Assembly (NCBI GenBank): GCA_016880375.1
Contig: JAEHDO010000305.1
Coordinates: 1 to 6,228, forward strand
DNA length: 6,228 nucleotides
From: Betaproteobacteria bacterium
GTDB lineage: Bacteria; Pseudomonadota; Gammaproteobacteria; Burkholderiales; Rhodocyclaceae
Direction of reading: 5' to 3'
Shown here: one piece after another, positions 1-6,208 of the stretch
How positions within the stretch are numbered: the stretch's first letter is position 1
Layout of the letters: every line of letters begins with the position of its first letter
Made by a program: the position numbers and the translations under genes
The notes under the pieces: model-generated
Told to the model about the DNA's origin: nothing
What the model saw: the letters and a program-made list of their open reading frames with translations, nothing else
The model's database searches: none

Positions 1-115
1 GGCGCGCGTCTGCAGCGAGGAGGTGCCGATCCCCTACGCGAAGCACATGGAGGAAGCGGCGTTGCCGCAGGTGCCGAAGATCGTCGCAACAGCAAGGCAG
101 GTACTCGGAAAATGA
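1..115 (+). CDS. 2-oxoacid dehydrogenase E1 component, beta subunit (C-terminal end only)
   Basis: Only the last 37 codons are in the window, in the frame starting at base 2 and ending at the TGA at 113-115. The peptide contains [20 protein letters not shown] followed by a short tail ending VLGK. The proline-rich 'VPIPYA..hE.aalP' ending is typical of the transketolase C-terminal domain of E1 beta subunits of pyruvate, acetoin or branched-chain 2-oxoacid dehydrogenases. E1 is the thiamine-diphosphate enzyme that decarboxylates the 2-oxoacid and reductively acylates the lipoyl group of E2. The stop codon overlaps the E2 start (ATGA, 4 bases), so the two genes are translationally coupled. The substrate cannot be decided from this fragment, and the rest of the gene, probably preceded by E1 alpha, lies outside the window. 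Confidence 0.88.
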   Translation, partial: ARVCSEEVPIPYAKHMEEAALPQVPKIVATARQVLGK

Positions 116-1296
116 TCGAATTCAAACTGCCGTCGCTGGGCGCCGACATGGACGAGGGCAAGCTCCTAGAATGGAAAGTCAGTCCCGGCGACACGGTGAA
201 GAAGGGCCAGGTGGTGGCCATCGTCGACACCTCGAAGGCGGCGGTGGATGTCGAGATCTGGAGCGAGGGCAGGGTATTCGAATTGCTGGTCGCGCCGGGC
301 GAGACCATTCCCGTCGGCACGGTGATGGCGACGCTGCTCGAGGCGGGTGAAACGCCGGAGACGGCGAAGCGTATGCCGCGTGCGGCGCCGGCGCCGAAGC
401 CGGCGGCGCCGGCGCGCCCTCACCCCAGCCCTCTCCCCCGCGCCGGGGGAGAGGGGGTAGTTTCCGGGCGCCGCCGCATCTCGCCGGCGGCACGCAAGCA
501 TGCCGAGGAGCTCGGCGTCGACATCGAGGCAATCCCGGGCACCGGCCCCGATGGCGCGGTGACCCTGTCCGACGTCGAGCAGGCGGCGGCCGCCAAAGTC
601 AGTCCCGCGAAGACGGCGGCCGTGCCGGACAAGCAGGCGGAAATGCGCCGCGCCATCGCCGCGGCGATGAGCCGCTCGAAGCGAGAAATCCCGCACTACT
701 ACCTGTCCGAGCCGGTGACGATGCGCCGCGCGACGGAATGGCTGGCGAAGGCCAACGAAGGCCGGCCGATCACGTCGCGCCTGCTGATGGCGGTGCTGCA
801 GCTGAAGGCGGTGGCGCTGGCGCTGAGGAAATACCCGGAGATGAACGGCTTTTTCCGCGATGGCGCCTTCCAGCCGGCTGCCGCCGCCCACATCGGCGTG
901 GCCATCTCGCTGCGTCAGGGCGGGCTCATCGCGCCGGCGATCCACGACGTCGGCGAAAAATCGCTGGAGCAACTCATGCTCGATCTCACCGATCTGGTAA
1001 AGCGCGCCCGTGCCGGCAGCCTGCGCAGCTCGGAGATGTCCGACCCGACGATCACCGTCACCAACCTCGGCGAGCAGGGCGTGGCGGCGGTGTACGGCGT
1101 GATCTACCCGCCGCAGGTGGCGCTGGTCGGCTTCGGCCGCATCGTCGAACAGCCCTGGGTAGAGAACGGCGCACTGACGATCATGCCCGTGGTGACGGCG
1201 AGCCTCGCCGCCGACCACCGTGTTTCCGACGGCCATCGCGGCGCGCTGTTCCTCGCCGAACTGCGCGATCTGCTGCAACAACCGGAGAACCTGTAA
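112..1296 (+). CDS. Dihydrolipoamide acyltransferase (E2) of a 2-oxoacid dehydrogenase complex
   Basis: 394-residue E2 core enzyme. It carries the acyl group made by E1 on a lipoyl arm and transfers it to an acceptor, normally CoA. Domains in order: an N-terminal lipoyl domain (about 2-78) with the lipoylated lysine K42 in DTSKA; an Ala/Pro linker (80-120); a peripheral-subunit-binding domain (about 121-158, [17 protein letters not shown]) that docks E1 or E3; a second short linker; and the catalytic acyltransferase domain (about 173-394). The active-site signature is DHRVSDG, with H369 and D373. Length is normal for a single-lipoyl E2. The start at 112 overlaps the E1 beta stop, and an AGG at 99-101 is a modest Shine-Dalgarno site. 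Two oddities: the lipoyl site has Ser where most E2s have Asp (DKA), and residues 103-118 are encoded by a hairpin repeat. Acetyl, acetoin-derived and branched-chain substrates all remain possible, so I give no gene symbol. Confidence 0.93.
   Translation: MIEFKLPSLGADMDEGKLLEWKVSPGDTVKKGQVVAIVDTSKAAVDVEIWSEGRVFELLVAPGETIPVGTVMATLLEAGETPETAKRMPRAAPAPKPAAPARPHPSPLPRAGGEGVVSGRRRISPAARKHAEELGVDIEAIPGTGPDGAVTLSDVEQAAAAKVSPAKTAAVPDKQAEMRRAIAAAMSRSKREIPHYYLSEPVTMRRATEWLAKANEGRPITSRLLMAVLQLKAVALALRKYPEMNGFFRDGAFQPAAAAHIGVAISLRQGGLIAPAIHDVGEKSLEQLMLDLTDLVKRARAGSLRSSEMSDPTITVTNLGEQGVAAVYGVIYPPQVALVGFGRIVEQPWVENGALTIMPVVTASLAADHRVSDGHRGALFLAELRDLLQQPENL
417..459. repeat. GC-rich palindromic repeat inserted in the E2 coding sequence
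   Basis: The sequence begins CCCTCACCCC and continues into a perfect 12-bp inverted repeat: left arm CCCTCTCCCCCG at 429-440, loop CGC at 441-443, right arm at 444-455. The sequence and layout resemble the dispersed 'CCCTCACCCC..CCCTCTCCC..GGGAGAGGG' repeats that I recall between genes in many beta- and gammaproteobacteria. Here the element is read in frame and encodes [15 protein letters not shown] (residues 103-117) in the flexible linker between the lipoyl and subunit-binding domains. That is one of the few places in the protein that could tolerate it. The family assignment rests on recognition of the pattern, since no second copy lies in this window. Confidence 0.7.
1284..1288 (+). promoter_or_regulatory. 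Ribosome binding site for the acyl carrier protein
   Basis: GGAGA lies 7 bases before the ATG at 1296, inside the last codons of E2. It fixes the start of the short ACP gene and excludes the longer open frame that extends upstream in the same frame as an out-of-frame shadow of E2. Confidence 0.6.
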
Positions 1297-1541
1297 TGGA
1301 AGAAAAAGAACTGCGCACCGTGGTGGTCGCGACGCTGAAGACCATCGCGCCCGAGGTGGAGGAGGCCGACCTGCGCCCGGACCGGCCGCTCAGGAACCAG
1401 GTCGACCTCGACTCGATGGACTGGCTCAACTTCCTCATCGGCCTGCACGATAAGCTGAAGGTGGATATCCCCGAGGCCGACTACGCCAAGCTGGTGACGC
1501 TCGGCGACGTGCTCGACTACCTCAAGAAGAAGCTCAAATAG
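1296..1541 (+). CDS. Acyl carrier protein (phosphopantetheine-binding)
   Basis: 81-residue acidic helical protein of normal ACP length. The motif VDLDSMDWLNFL carries the expected phosphopantetheine attachment serine, S40, in a DSM context (DSL is the usual form). The preceding QVDLDS and the following helix fit the family. Its start overlaps the E2 stop by one base (TAATG), with a good ribosome binding site, so it is the third cistron of the dehydrogenase operon. It ends just before a strong terminator. It is unlikely to be the housekeeping fatty-acid AcpP, because that gene normally sits with fabD, fabG and fabF and has a more strongly conserved DSL region. I infer that it carries an acyl intermediate linked to the adjacent dehydrogenase, either accepting the acyl group from E2 or feeding a later enzyme. 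The substrate and partner are not visible here. Confidence 0.9.
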   Translation: MEEKELRTVVVATLKTIAPEVEEADLRPDRPLRNQVDLDSMDWLNFLIGLHDKLKVDIPEADYAKLVTLGDVLDYLKKKLK

Positions 1542-1566
1542 AAAGGGCGGCTTGCGCCGCCCTTTT
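1542..1566. terminator. Bidirectional rho-independent terminator between ACP and htpX
   Basis: A perfect 10-bp stem AAAGGGCGGC (1542-1551) pairs with GCCGCCCTTT (1556-1565) around the loop TTGC. On the + strand it begins directly after the ACP stop and runs into TTTTGTCTTCC. On the - strand it lies 18 bases beyond the htpX stop and is followed by TTTCTATTTG. The two genes converge on it, and the GC-rich stem with A/T flanks on both sides can end both transcripts. Confidence 0.88.
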
Positions 1567-1583
1567 GTCTTCCTGTTCCTCGA

Positions 1584-2423
1584 TCAGGCCATCGCGCGCA
1601 AGCGACCGATGCGCTCTTCCGTCGCCGGATGCGTGCTGAACAGGCCGCGCAGGCCACCGCCCGACAGCGGGTTCATGATCATCATCTGCGCCGTCTCGGG
1701 GTGCGCTTCCGCCGCCTGCATGGGGATGCCGCGGGCGTAGGCATCGATCTTCGCCAGCGCATCGGCCAGGGCGTGCGGGTCGCCGGAGATCTCGGCGCCG
1801 CCGCGGTCGGCCTCGAACTCGCGCGCACGCGAGATGGCCATCTGGATCAGCATGGCGGCGATCGGCGCCAGGATCATGACGACGATGGAGACGATCGGAT
1901 TGGCCCGCTCGCCGTCGCGCGAACCGCCGAAGAGCATGCCGAACTGGGCCAGCGAGGAAATCGCGCCGGCGACAGTGGCGGAAATCGTCGAGATGAGGAT
2001 GTCGCGGTGCCTGACGTGCGACAGCTCGTGCGCCATGACGCCGCGCAGTTCGCGCGCCGACAGCAGCTGCAGGATGCCGGTGGTGGCCGCCACGGCGGCG
2101 TGGTCCGGGTTGCGGCCGGTAGCGAAAGCGTTGGGCTGCGCCTCGTCGATGAGGTAAACACGCGGCATCGGAATCTGCGCCCGCTGGGCGAGTTCCTTCA
2201 CCATGTTGTAGAGATAGGGCGAGGACGCCTCGTCCACCTCCTGCGCGTTGTACATGCGCAGCACCATCTTGTCGGAAAACCAGTAGGCGAAGAAATTCAT
2301 CCCTGCACCAAGCAGGAAGGCGATGAGCATGCCCTGGGCGCCGCCGATGGCGCCACCGACCCCGGCGAACAGCGCCAGGATGCCGGCCATGAGGATTGCG
2401 GTTTTCAGCCAGTTGCCAAACAT
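1584..2423 (-). CDS. htpX: Membrane zinc metalloprotease HtpX
   Basis: 279-residue M48-family protease of the cytoplasmic membrane that degrades misfolded membrane proteins, in functional overlap with FtsH. The N-terminus ([14 protein letters not shown]) matches the family start. Hydrophobic segments lie at about 6-26 and 31-49, with further ones at about 141-167 and 175-197. The catalytic motif HELSH is at 132-136 (zinc ligands H132 and H136, catalytic E133). The third zinc ligand is E202, in the EFEAD motif. Length is close to the usual 280-295. An upstream in-frame ATG at 2456 would add 11 residues, but the start at 2423 has an excellent ribosome binding site and the conserved family N-terminus. 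The gene lies 61 bases after fmt on the same strand, behind what looks like its own heat-shock promoter. All catalytic residues are present. Confidence 0.96.
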   Translation of the reverse strand: MFGNWLKTAILMAGILALFAGVGGAIGGAQGMLIAFLLGAGMNFFAYWFSDKMVLRMYNAQEVDEASSPYLYNMVKELAQRAQIPMPRVYLIDEAQPNAFATGRNPDHAAVAATTGILQLLSARELRGVMAHELSHVRHRDILISTISATVAGAISSLAQFGMLFGGSRDGERANPIVSIVVMILAPIAAMLIQMAISRAREFEADRGGAEISGDPHALADALAKIDAYARGIPMQAAEAHPETAQMMIMNPLSGGGLRGLFSTHPATEERIGRLRAMA

Positions 2424-2428
2424 GAATT

Positions 2429-2435
2429 CCCTCCT
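2429..2435 (-). promoter_or_regulatory. Strong ribosome binding site that sets the htpX start
   Basis: On the - strand AGGAGGG lies 5 bases before the ATG at 2423. This near-perfect Shine-Dalgarno sequence decides in favour of the shorter HtpX, over the ATG at 2456, which lies upstream of it. Confidence 0.85.
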
Positions 2436-2460
2436 GTCCAGGAAAAGCAATCGCAAGCCT

Positions 2461-2488
2461 TAGATAGGGGGCGAACGGATAAATTCAA
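2461..2488 (-). promoter_or_regulatory. Sigma-32 (heat-shock) type promoter upstream of htpX
   Basis: On the - strand the -35 element is TTGAAT (2488-2483) and the -10 element is CCCTATCTA (2469-2461), separated by 13 bases. The RpoH consensus is CTTGAA, 13-14 bases, CCCCATNTA. The -10 differs at one base and the -35 core TTGAA is exact. The -35 overlaps the fmt stop codon. Transcription would start near 2454, leaving a leader of about 30 bases. The E. coli htpX gene is a known heat-shock gene under sigma-32, which supports the call. A weak sigma-70 reading of the same bases (TTGAAT, 16, TATCTA) is possible but fits less well. Confidence 0.55.
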
Positions 2489-3420
2489 CCTGCTGCTAGG
2501 GAAAATCGCTGGCCGGGCTTGAGGGCAAAGCCGTGCAGGAAATCCGCCGCCCGCAGGCGTTTGCCGCCCGATTTCTGCAACTCGACTAAACGCAATGCGC
2601 CTTTGCCGCAAGCAACCAGAATGCCGCCGGCGCCGGCCGCCAATATGGTGCCGGGTTCACCCGCTCCTGGGGCAGGCTCGGCCCTCAGGACCTTGATGGT
2701 TTGTCCTTCGATCTGGGCAACCGTGCCGGGGAAAGGGTCGAAGGCGCGCACGGCGCGCGACAGCACCACGGCGGGCTGGCGCCAGTCGAGTACCGCTTCG
2801 GACTTTTCCAGCTTGGCGGCATAGGTGGCGCCCTCGACAGGCTGCGGCTCGCCAGGCAATTCCCCCCGTTCAAGCCTTGGCAAGGCCTCTACGATCAGGC
2901 GTGCCCCAAGTACCGCCAACTTGTCGTGCAGGGTTGTAGCGCAGTCGGCATCCGAGATGGGAAGGCTTCCCTTGAGCAGCATCGGGCCGGTATCGAGCCC
3001 GGCCTCCATGCGCATGAGGGTGACGCCGGTTTCGGCATCGCCTGCCAGGATGGCACGCTGGATCGGTGCCGCACCGCGCCAGCGCGGCAACAGGGAAGCA
3101 TGGATGTTGATGCAGCCCAGGCGCGGAATGTCCAGCGCCGCCTGCGGCAAAATCAGGCCGTAGGCGGCCACCACCATGATATCGGGGCAAGCGCCGATGA
3201 TTGGCTGGCGCGATTCCGCGGATTTCAGCGAGGGCGGCTGGTGTACCGGCAAGCCATGCTTCAGGGCCAGCTGTTTCACCGGGCTGGCTTGCAGTGCCAG
3301 GCCCCGTCCAGAAGGTCGATCGGGCTGAGTAAGCACTAACGGCACGCTATGGCCGGCGGCCAAAATGGATGCCAGCGCCTGGGCCGCGAACTCGGGTGTC
3401 CCGGCAAAGACGATGCGCAT
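2485..3420 (-). CDS. fmt: Methionyl-tRNA formyltransferase
   Basis: 311-residue cytoplasmic enzyme that transfers the formyl group of 10-formyltetrahydrofolate to Met-tRNA for translation initiation. The N-terminus [16 protein letters not shown] is the family start. The Rossmann-like catalytic domain occupies about 1-190, with the folate-binding and catalytic signature [20 protein letters not shown] (N105 and H107) and the catalytic D143 in GLDTGP. A C-terminal OB-like tRNA-binding domain spans about 205-305. Length matches the family (about 310-315). The frame is open 117 bases further upstream, but that stretch lies within def and is not homologous. The true ATG at 3420 shares one base with the def stop (TGATG), indicating translational coupling. 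There is no clear ribosome binding site of its own, as expected for coupled initiation. No unusual substitutions were seen in the motifs. Confidence 0.97.
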   Translation of the reverse strand: MRIVFAGTPEFAAQALASILAAGHSVPLVLTQPDRPSGRGLALQASPVKQLALKHGLPVHQPPSLKSAESRQPIIGACPDIMVVAAYGLILPQAALDIPRLGCINIHASLLPRWRGAAPIQRAILAGDAETGVTLMRMEAGLDTGPMLLKGSLPISDADCATTLHDKLAVLGARLIVEALPRLERGELPGEPQPVEGATYAAKLEKSEAVLDWRQPAVVLSRAVRAFDPFPGTVAQIEGQTIKVLRAEPAPGAGEPGTILAAGAGGILVACGKGALRLVELQKSGGKRLRAADFLHGFALKPGQRFSLAAG

Positions 3421-3923
3421 CAGGCAGTGATCCGCGCCTGTTTGGCGAGCCGGGCTTTGATGCGTGATTGCTTGAGTTGGGAAAGATGCTCGACGAAAAC
3501 CTTGCCGTCGAGGTGGTCGATCTCGTGCTGGATGCACACTGCCAGGAGGCCTTCAACTTCCAGGGTGAAGGGTTCGCCCTGCGGATCGAGTGCGCGCACC
3601 TTGACGCGCTCGCTGCGGGTGACTTTCTCGTAGATGCCTGGAACCGACAGGCAGCCTTCCTCGCAGACCTGCTCCCCGGAACGATCGAGGATCTCGGGGT
3701 TGATGAAGGCGAACAATTTGGATTTATCCTCGGACACATCGATGACCACGACACGCTTGTGAACATCCACCTGGGTAGCGGCCAGGCCTATGCCCGGCGC
3801 CTCGTACATGGTCTCCGCCATGTCTGAGATGAGTTTGCGGATGGCTTCATCGACCTCGGTCACCAGGGCGGCTTTTCTGTGGAGACGGGGGTCGGGATAG
3901 CGGAGAATAGGCAAAAGTGCCAT
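3420..3923 (-). CDS. def: Peptide deformylase
   Basis: 167-residue metalloenzyme that removes the N-formyl group from nascent proteins at the ribosome exit, undoing the modification added by Fmt. All three family motifs are present: GIGLAATQ at 44-51, EGCLS at 89-93 with metal ligand C91, and QHEIDHLDG at 132-140 with metal ligands H133 and H137 and catalytic E134. Length and N-terminus ([14 protein letters not shown]) are standard for the type 1 bacterial enzyme. It is the first gene of a def-fmt(-htpX) transcript running leftward, with a one-base overlap to fmt. The ATG at 3923 has no obvious Shine-Dalgarno sequence and is preceded by A/T-rich bases. Upstream lies the divergent spacer shared with the LysM gene. 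Confidence 0.97.
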   Translation of the reverse strand: MALLPILRYPDPRLHRKAALVTEVDEAIRKLISDMAETMYEAPGIGLAATQVDVHKRVVVIDVSEDKSKLFAFINPEILDRSGEQVCEEGCLSVPGIYEKVTRSERVKVRALDPQGEPFTLEVEGLLAVCIQHEIDHLDGKVFVEHLSQLKQSRIKARLAKQARITA

Positions 3924-3939
3924 AAAAAGCTTGCGGATT

Positions 3940-3968
3940 TAGATAATTAGGTGCGACAATTAATGCAA
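3940..3968 (-). promoter_or_regulatory. Weak candidate sigma-70 promoter for def-fmt
   Basis: On the - strand TTGCAT (3968-3963), a 17-base spacer and TATCTA (3945-3940) could be the -35 and -10 elements. They would start transcription close to 3933, about 10 bases before the def ATG. Each element matches the consensus at only three of six bases. The support is mainly position, in an AT-rich divergent spacer where a promoter must lie. A site further upstream in the same spacer is equally possible. Confidence 0.22.
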
Positions 3969-3979
3969 ACCTGTAAAAG

Positions 3980-4004
3980 TCAAAGCTAGCATGCTAGACT
4001 TTGA
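3980..4004. promoter_or_regulatory. 25-base dyad (possible operator) in the def/lysM divergent spacer
   Basis: A perfect 12-bp palindrome CTAGCATGCTAG (3986-3997) is flanked by TCAAAG (3980-3985) and its complement CTTTGA (3999-4004), with one unpaired base at 3998. In total 12 base pairs of symmetry surround one point. It contains the tetranucleotide CTAG twice, which is rare in many bacterial genomes. It could be a repressor or activator site controlling the divergent genes, or, if transcribed, a leader hairpin. I do not recognise the sequence as the site of a known regulator. Confidence 0.5.
3992..4000 (+). promoter_or_regulatory. Candidate extended -10 element for the lysM-dprA operon
   Basis: TGCTAGACT fits the extended -10 form TGNTATAAT at four of six hexamer bases plus the TG. 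The sequence 17 bases upstream (TGTAAA) is a poor -35. Transcription would start near 4007 and give a leader of about 42 bases to the ATG at 4049. The element lies within the right half of the 25-base dyad, so a protein bound there would block or contact polymerase. Confidence 0.3.
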
Positions 4005-4048
4005 TGAGGATCCGGGTCCCTGGCTCGGGAACCTTGCGCGAGGCCAAC

Positions 4049-5095
4049 ATGATGATAATTCGCATTATATCTGCGCTGATTCTAAGTTTCTCAACTGTCT
4101 GCGCGTTGGCGCAGGACGCCAAGCCGCTCCAACTCGCCACCGACGCCCCCGATCGCCACACCGTGGTGAAGGGCGATACGCTGTGGGGAATTTCCGGCAA
4201 GTTCCTCCAGGAACCCTATCGCTGGCCGGAACTGTGGCGCATGAACAAGGATCAAGTGAAGAACCCGCACCGCATCTATCCCGGACAGGTGCTGGTTCTC
4301 GACAGAAGCGGCGCAAATCCTCAATTGCGTCTGGAGACCCTCAAGCTCGAGCCCAAGGTTTACTCTGAAGACATCTCGCAGGCGATACCGAGCATTCCTC
4401 AACACATCATCGAGCCCTTCCTCTCCCGGCCGCAAGTGGTTGGGGAAGATGGCTTGAATGATTCACCGAAAATCGTCGCCACCCAGGAAGATCGCGTCTA
4501 TCTCGGTCCCGGTGGCCGCGCCTACGTGAGCGGAATGAAGGAAAAGGCGAAGCTATGGCAGGTCTATCGCCCCACCACGCCTGTCGTAGATCCTGAAACG
4601 CAGGAGACGATAGGATACGAGGCGTTCTATCTTGGCACTGCCAAGCTGGCCGCCGAAGGCGAACCTGCATCAATCGACATCGTAACCGCCATCCAGGAAA
4701 TCGGCGTCGGCGACCGCCTGATACCAGCTACACGCGCAGAAATCATCAGTTACGCCCCTCGCGCACCCTCGAAACAGATCCAGGGTCAGATCGCAGCCAT
4801 CTATGGCGGCGTGAAGGAGGCCGGGCGCAGTTCCATCGTAACGCTCAATCGCGGCAAGCAGGACGGCATCGAGGTCGGCCACGTACTCGCACTGTATCGA
4901 AACAGTGTGGAGCAGGTGCGCCGGGAGGGTGAATTTCGCCATCGCCGAGAGTCGGGCGAGATCATAAGAGTCAAGCTGCCCCCTGAAAAATATGGTCATG
5001 TCTTCGTCTTCCGCGTCTTCGACCGCATTTCCTATGCGCTGGTGATGAACGTCTCACGCCCGGTTGTGGTTGCCGACCTAGTTCAAACGCCATAA
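4049..5095 (+). CDS. Secreted LysM peptidoglycan-binding protein
   Basis: 348 residues from the chosen start. A signal peptide is visible: a basic residue at 5, hydrophobic residues 6-20, and a likely signal peptidase I site after CALA (A21, before QDAKP). The single cysteine in this segment has no lipobox. One LysM domain at about 37-85 contains HTVVKGDTLWGIS and ends RIYPGQVLVLD, with an inserted 'EPYRWPELW' typical of the LysM proteins found next to dprA. The remaining roughly 260 residues match no domain I can name. The segment IVTLNRGKQDGIEVGHVLAL (263-282) resembles a small beta module seen in several envelope proteins. A TTG at 4001 would add 16 residues before the signal peptide. I reject it because GAGG at 4040-4043 precedes the ATG at 4049 by 5 bases. 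Homologues are commonly found between def/fmt and dprA in betaproteobacteria. Likely role: periplasmic cell-wall binding, exact function unknown. Confidence 0.88.
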   Translation: MMIIRIISALILSFSTVCALAQDAKPLQLATDAPDRHTVVKGDTLWGISGKFLQEPYRWPELWRMNKDQVKNPHRIYPGQVLVLDRSGANPQLRLETLKLEPKVYSEDISQAIPSIPQHIIEPFLSRPQVVGEDGLNDSPKIVATQEDRVYLGPGGRAYVSGMKEKAKLWQVYRPTTPVVDPETQETIGYEAFYLGTAKLAAEGEPASIDIVTAIQEIGVGDRLIPATRAEIISYAPRAPSKQIQGQIAAIYGGVKEAGRSSIVTLNRGKQDGIEVGHVLALYRNSVEQVRREGEFRHRRESGEIIRVKLPPEKYGHVFVFRVFDRISYALVMNVSRPVVVADLVQTP

Positions 5096-5099
5096 ATAG

Positions 5100-6188
5100 G
5101 TGCCCAGCACGGATGCCCTTGCCAACTGGCTGCGACTGACACTCGCGCCGGGCATCGGCAGCGAGACGCAGCGCCGGCTGCTTGCCGATTTCGGCCTTCC
5201 CGACAATATATTCGCTGCCAGCGCAGCAACGCTGGGACGCACAGTCCCGCTCCTGCAAGCAGAGCGCCTGCTGTCGCACGATTCCGGAAACGAGATCGCC
5301 ATGGCGCTTGCCTGGGCCGCCGAGCCGGGTAATTGCATTCTGACCCTCGCCGACGCAGCCTATCCGCAACGGTTGCTCGATACCCCTGATCCGCCCACCG
5401 TTCTTTATGTAAAGGGCCGCACCGACCTGCTCAACGCCCCAGCCCTAGCCATCGTCGGTTCGCGCAACGCAACGCCGCAAGGTGAAGCCAATGCCGAAGC
5501 TTTCGCGGCGGCCCTGGCCGACGCTGGACTCACCGTCGTCAGCGGCATGGCGCTTGGCATCGATGCGGCCGCGCACCGCGGCGGCCTGCGGGGCTCAGGC
5601 TCAACCATCGCCGTGATCGGCACGGGTATTGATCGCGTCTACCCGGCACGCAACCAGGTGCTGGCTCGCGACATCGCGGCTCAGGGCACCATCGTTAGTG
5701 AATTCCCGCTCGGCACACCGGCACTGAAGGAAAATTTCCCGCGCCGCAACCGCATCATTTCCGGCTTGGCGCATGGTTGCCTGGTAGTCGAGGCCGCAGA
5801 GCGCAGCGGCTCGCTCATCACCGCCAGGCTGGCGGGCGAACAGGGACGCGACGTCTTCGCCGTTCCCGGTTCGATCCACTCGCCCCTGTCGAAGGGCTGC
5901 CACAGGCTAATCAAGCAGGGGGCCAAGCTGGTGGATGATGCCCGGGATATTCTGGAAGAACTTGGACTGGCCACTGCTGCCGGCAAGGCCACACCCGCAG
6001 CGCCCGCTCTCACTGCCGAAGCGACCAGGCTGCTCGACAGCATCGGCTTCGATCCCAGTGACATCGATTCGCTGGCGTTGCGATCCGGCTTGACGGCCGA
6101 GAGGCTATACGCCATCCTGTTGCAAATGGAACTGGACGGCAGGATCGCCAGTCTGCCGGGAGGACGGTTCCAGCGCATCGGCCCATGA
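5100..6188 (+). CDS. dprA: DNA-processing protein DprA (Smf), RecA loader
   Basis: 362-residue cytoplasmic protein that binds incoming single-stranded DNA and loads RecA during natural transformation. An N-terminal SAM-like helical region is at about 5-60. The extended Rossmann fold of about 90-290 carries LAIVGSRNATPQG (116-128), SGMALGIDAAAHRGG (148-162), IGTGIDRVYPARN (173-185) and NFPRRNRIISGLA (212-224), all family hallmarks that contact ssDNA. GSLITARLAGEQGRDVFAVPG (237-257) follows. A C-terminal winged-helix domain (about 300-358) is present, so this is the long form. The start is GTG at 5100: an in-frame TAG lies directly before it and no good start follows for many codons. No clear Shine-Dalgarno site is visible. 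The LysM stop is 4 bases upstream, so translation probably depends on coupling. DprA also occurs in species not known to be transformable, so competence is not proven. Confidence 0.96.
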   Translation: MPSTDALANWLRLTLAPGIGSETQRRLLADFGLPDNIFAASAATLGRTVPLLQAERLLSHDSGNEIAMALAWAAEPGNCILTLADAAYPQRLLDTPDPPTVLYVKGRTDLLNAPALAIVGSRNATPQGEANAEAFAAALADAGLTVVSGMALGIDAAAHRGGLRGSGSTIAVIGTGIDRVYPARNQVLARDIAAQGTIVSEFPLGTPALKENFPRRNRIISGLAHGCLVVEAAERSGSLITARLAGEQGRDVFAVPGSIHSPLSKGCHRLIKQGAKLVDDARDILEELGLATAAGKATPAAPALTAEATRLLDSIGFDPSDIDSLALRSGLTAERLYAILLQMELDGRIASLPGGRFQRIGP

Positions 6189-6208
6189 ACAGACGACACG
6201 ACGCCGCC

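Noticed and set aside
382..412. Short GGCGCC-type repeats before the palindrome
   Set aside because: They encode the usual Ala/Pro linker of E2 proteins using GC-rich codons, so codon bias explains them.
166..1281. 371-codon open frame on the - strand across E2
   Set aside because: It is antisense to a clear E2, is rich in Arg/His/Ala as expected for a GC-rich shadow frame, and shows no recognisable domain.
738..1295. Long N-terminal extension in the ACP frame (738-1295)
   Set aside because: This stretch is E2 read in another frame. The real ACP begins at 1296 with a good ribosome binding site and family length.
1552..1740. 62-codon open frame on the + strand after the ACP gene
   Set aside because: It begins inside the terminator hairpin and runs antisense to the end of htpX, with no protein features.
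1629..2522. 297-codon open frame on the + strand across htpX
   Set aside because: It is antisense to HtpX with its intact HELSH site. The translation is low-complexity Arg/Gly/His sequence and no ribosome binding site stands before it.
3421..3537. 39-residue N-terminal extension of Fmt
   Set aside because: It lies within def in another frame. The family N-terminus begins at the ATG at 3420.
4001..4048. TTG start adding 16 residues to the LysM protein
   Set aside because: It would put polar residues before the signal peptide, lies inside the 25-base dyad, and the ATG at 4049 has a ribosome binding site.
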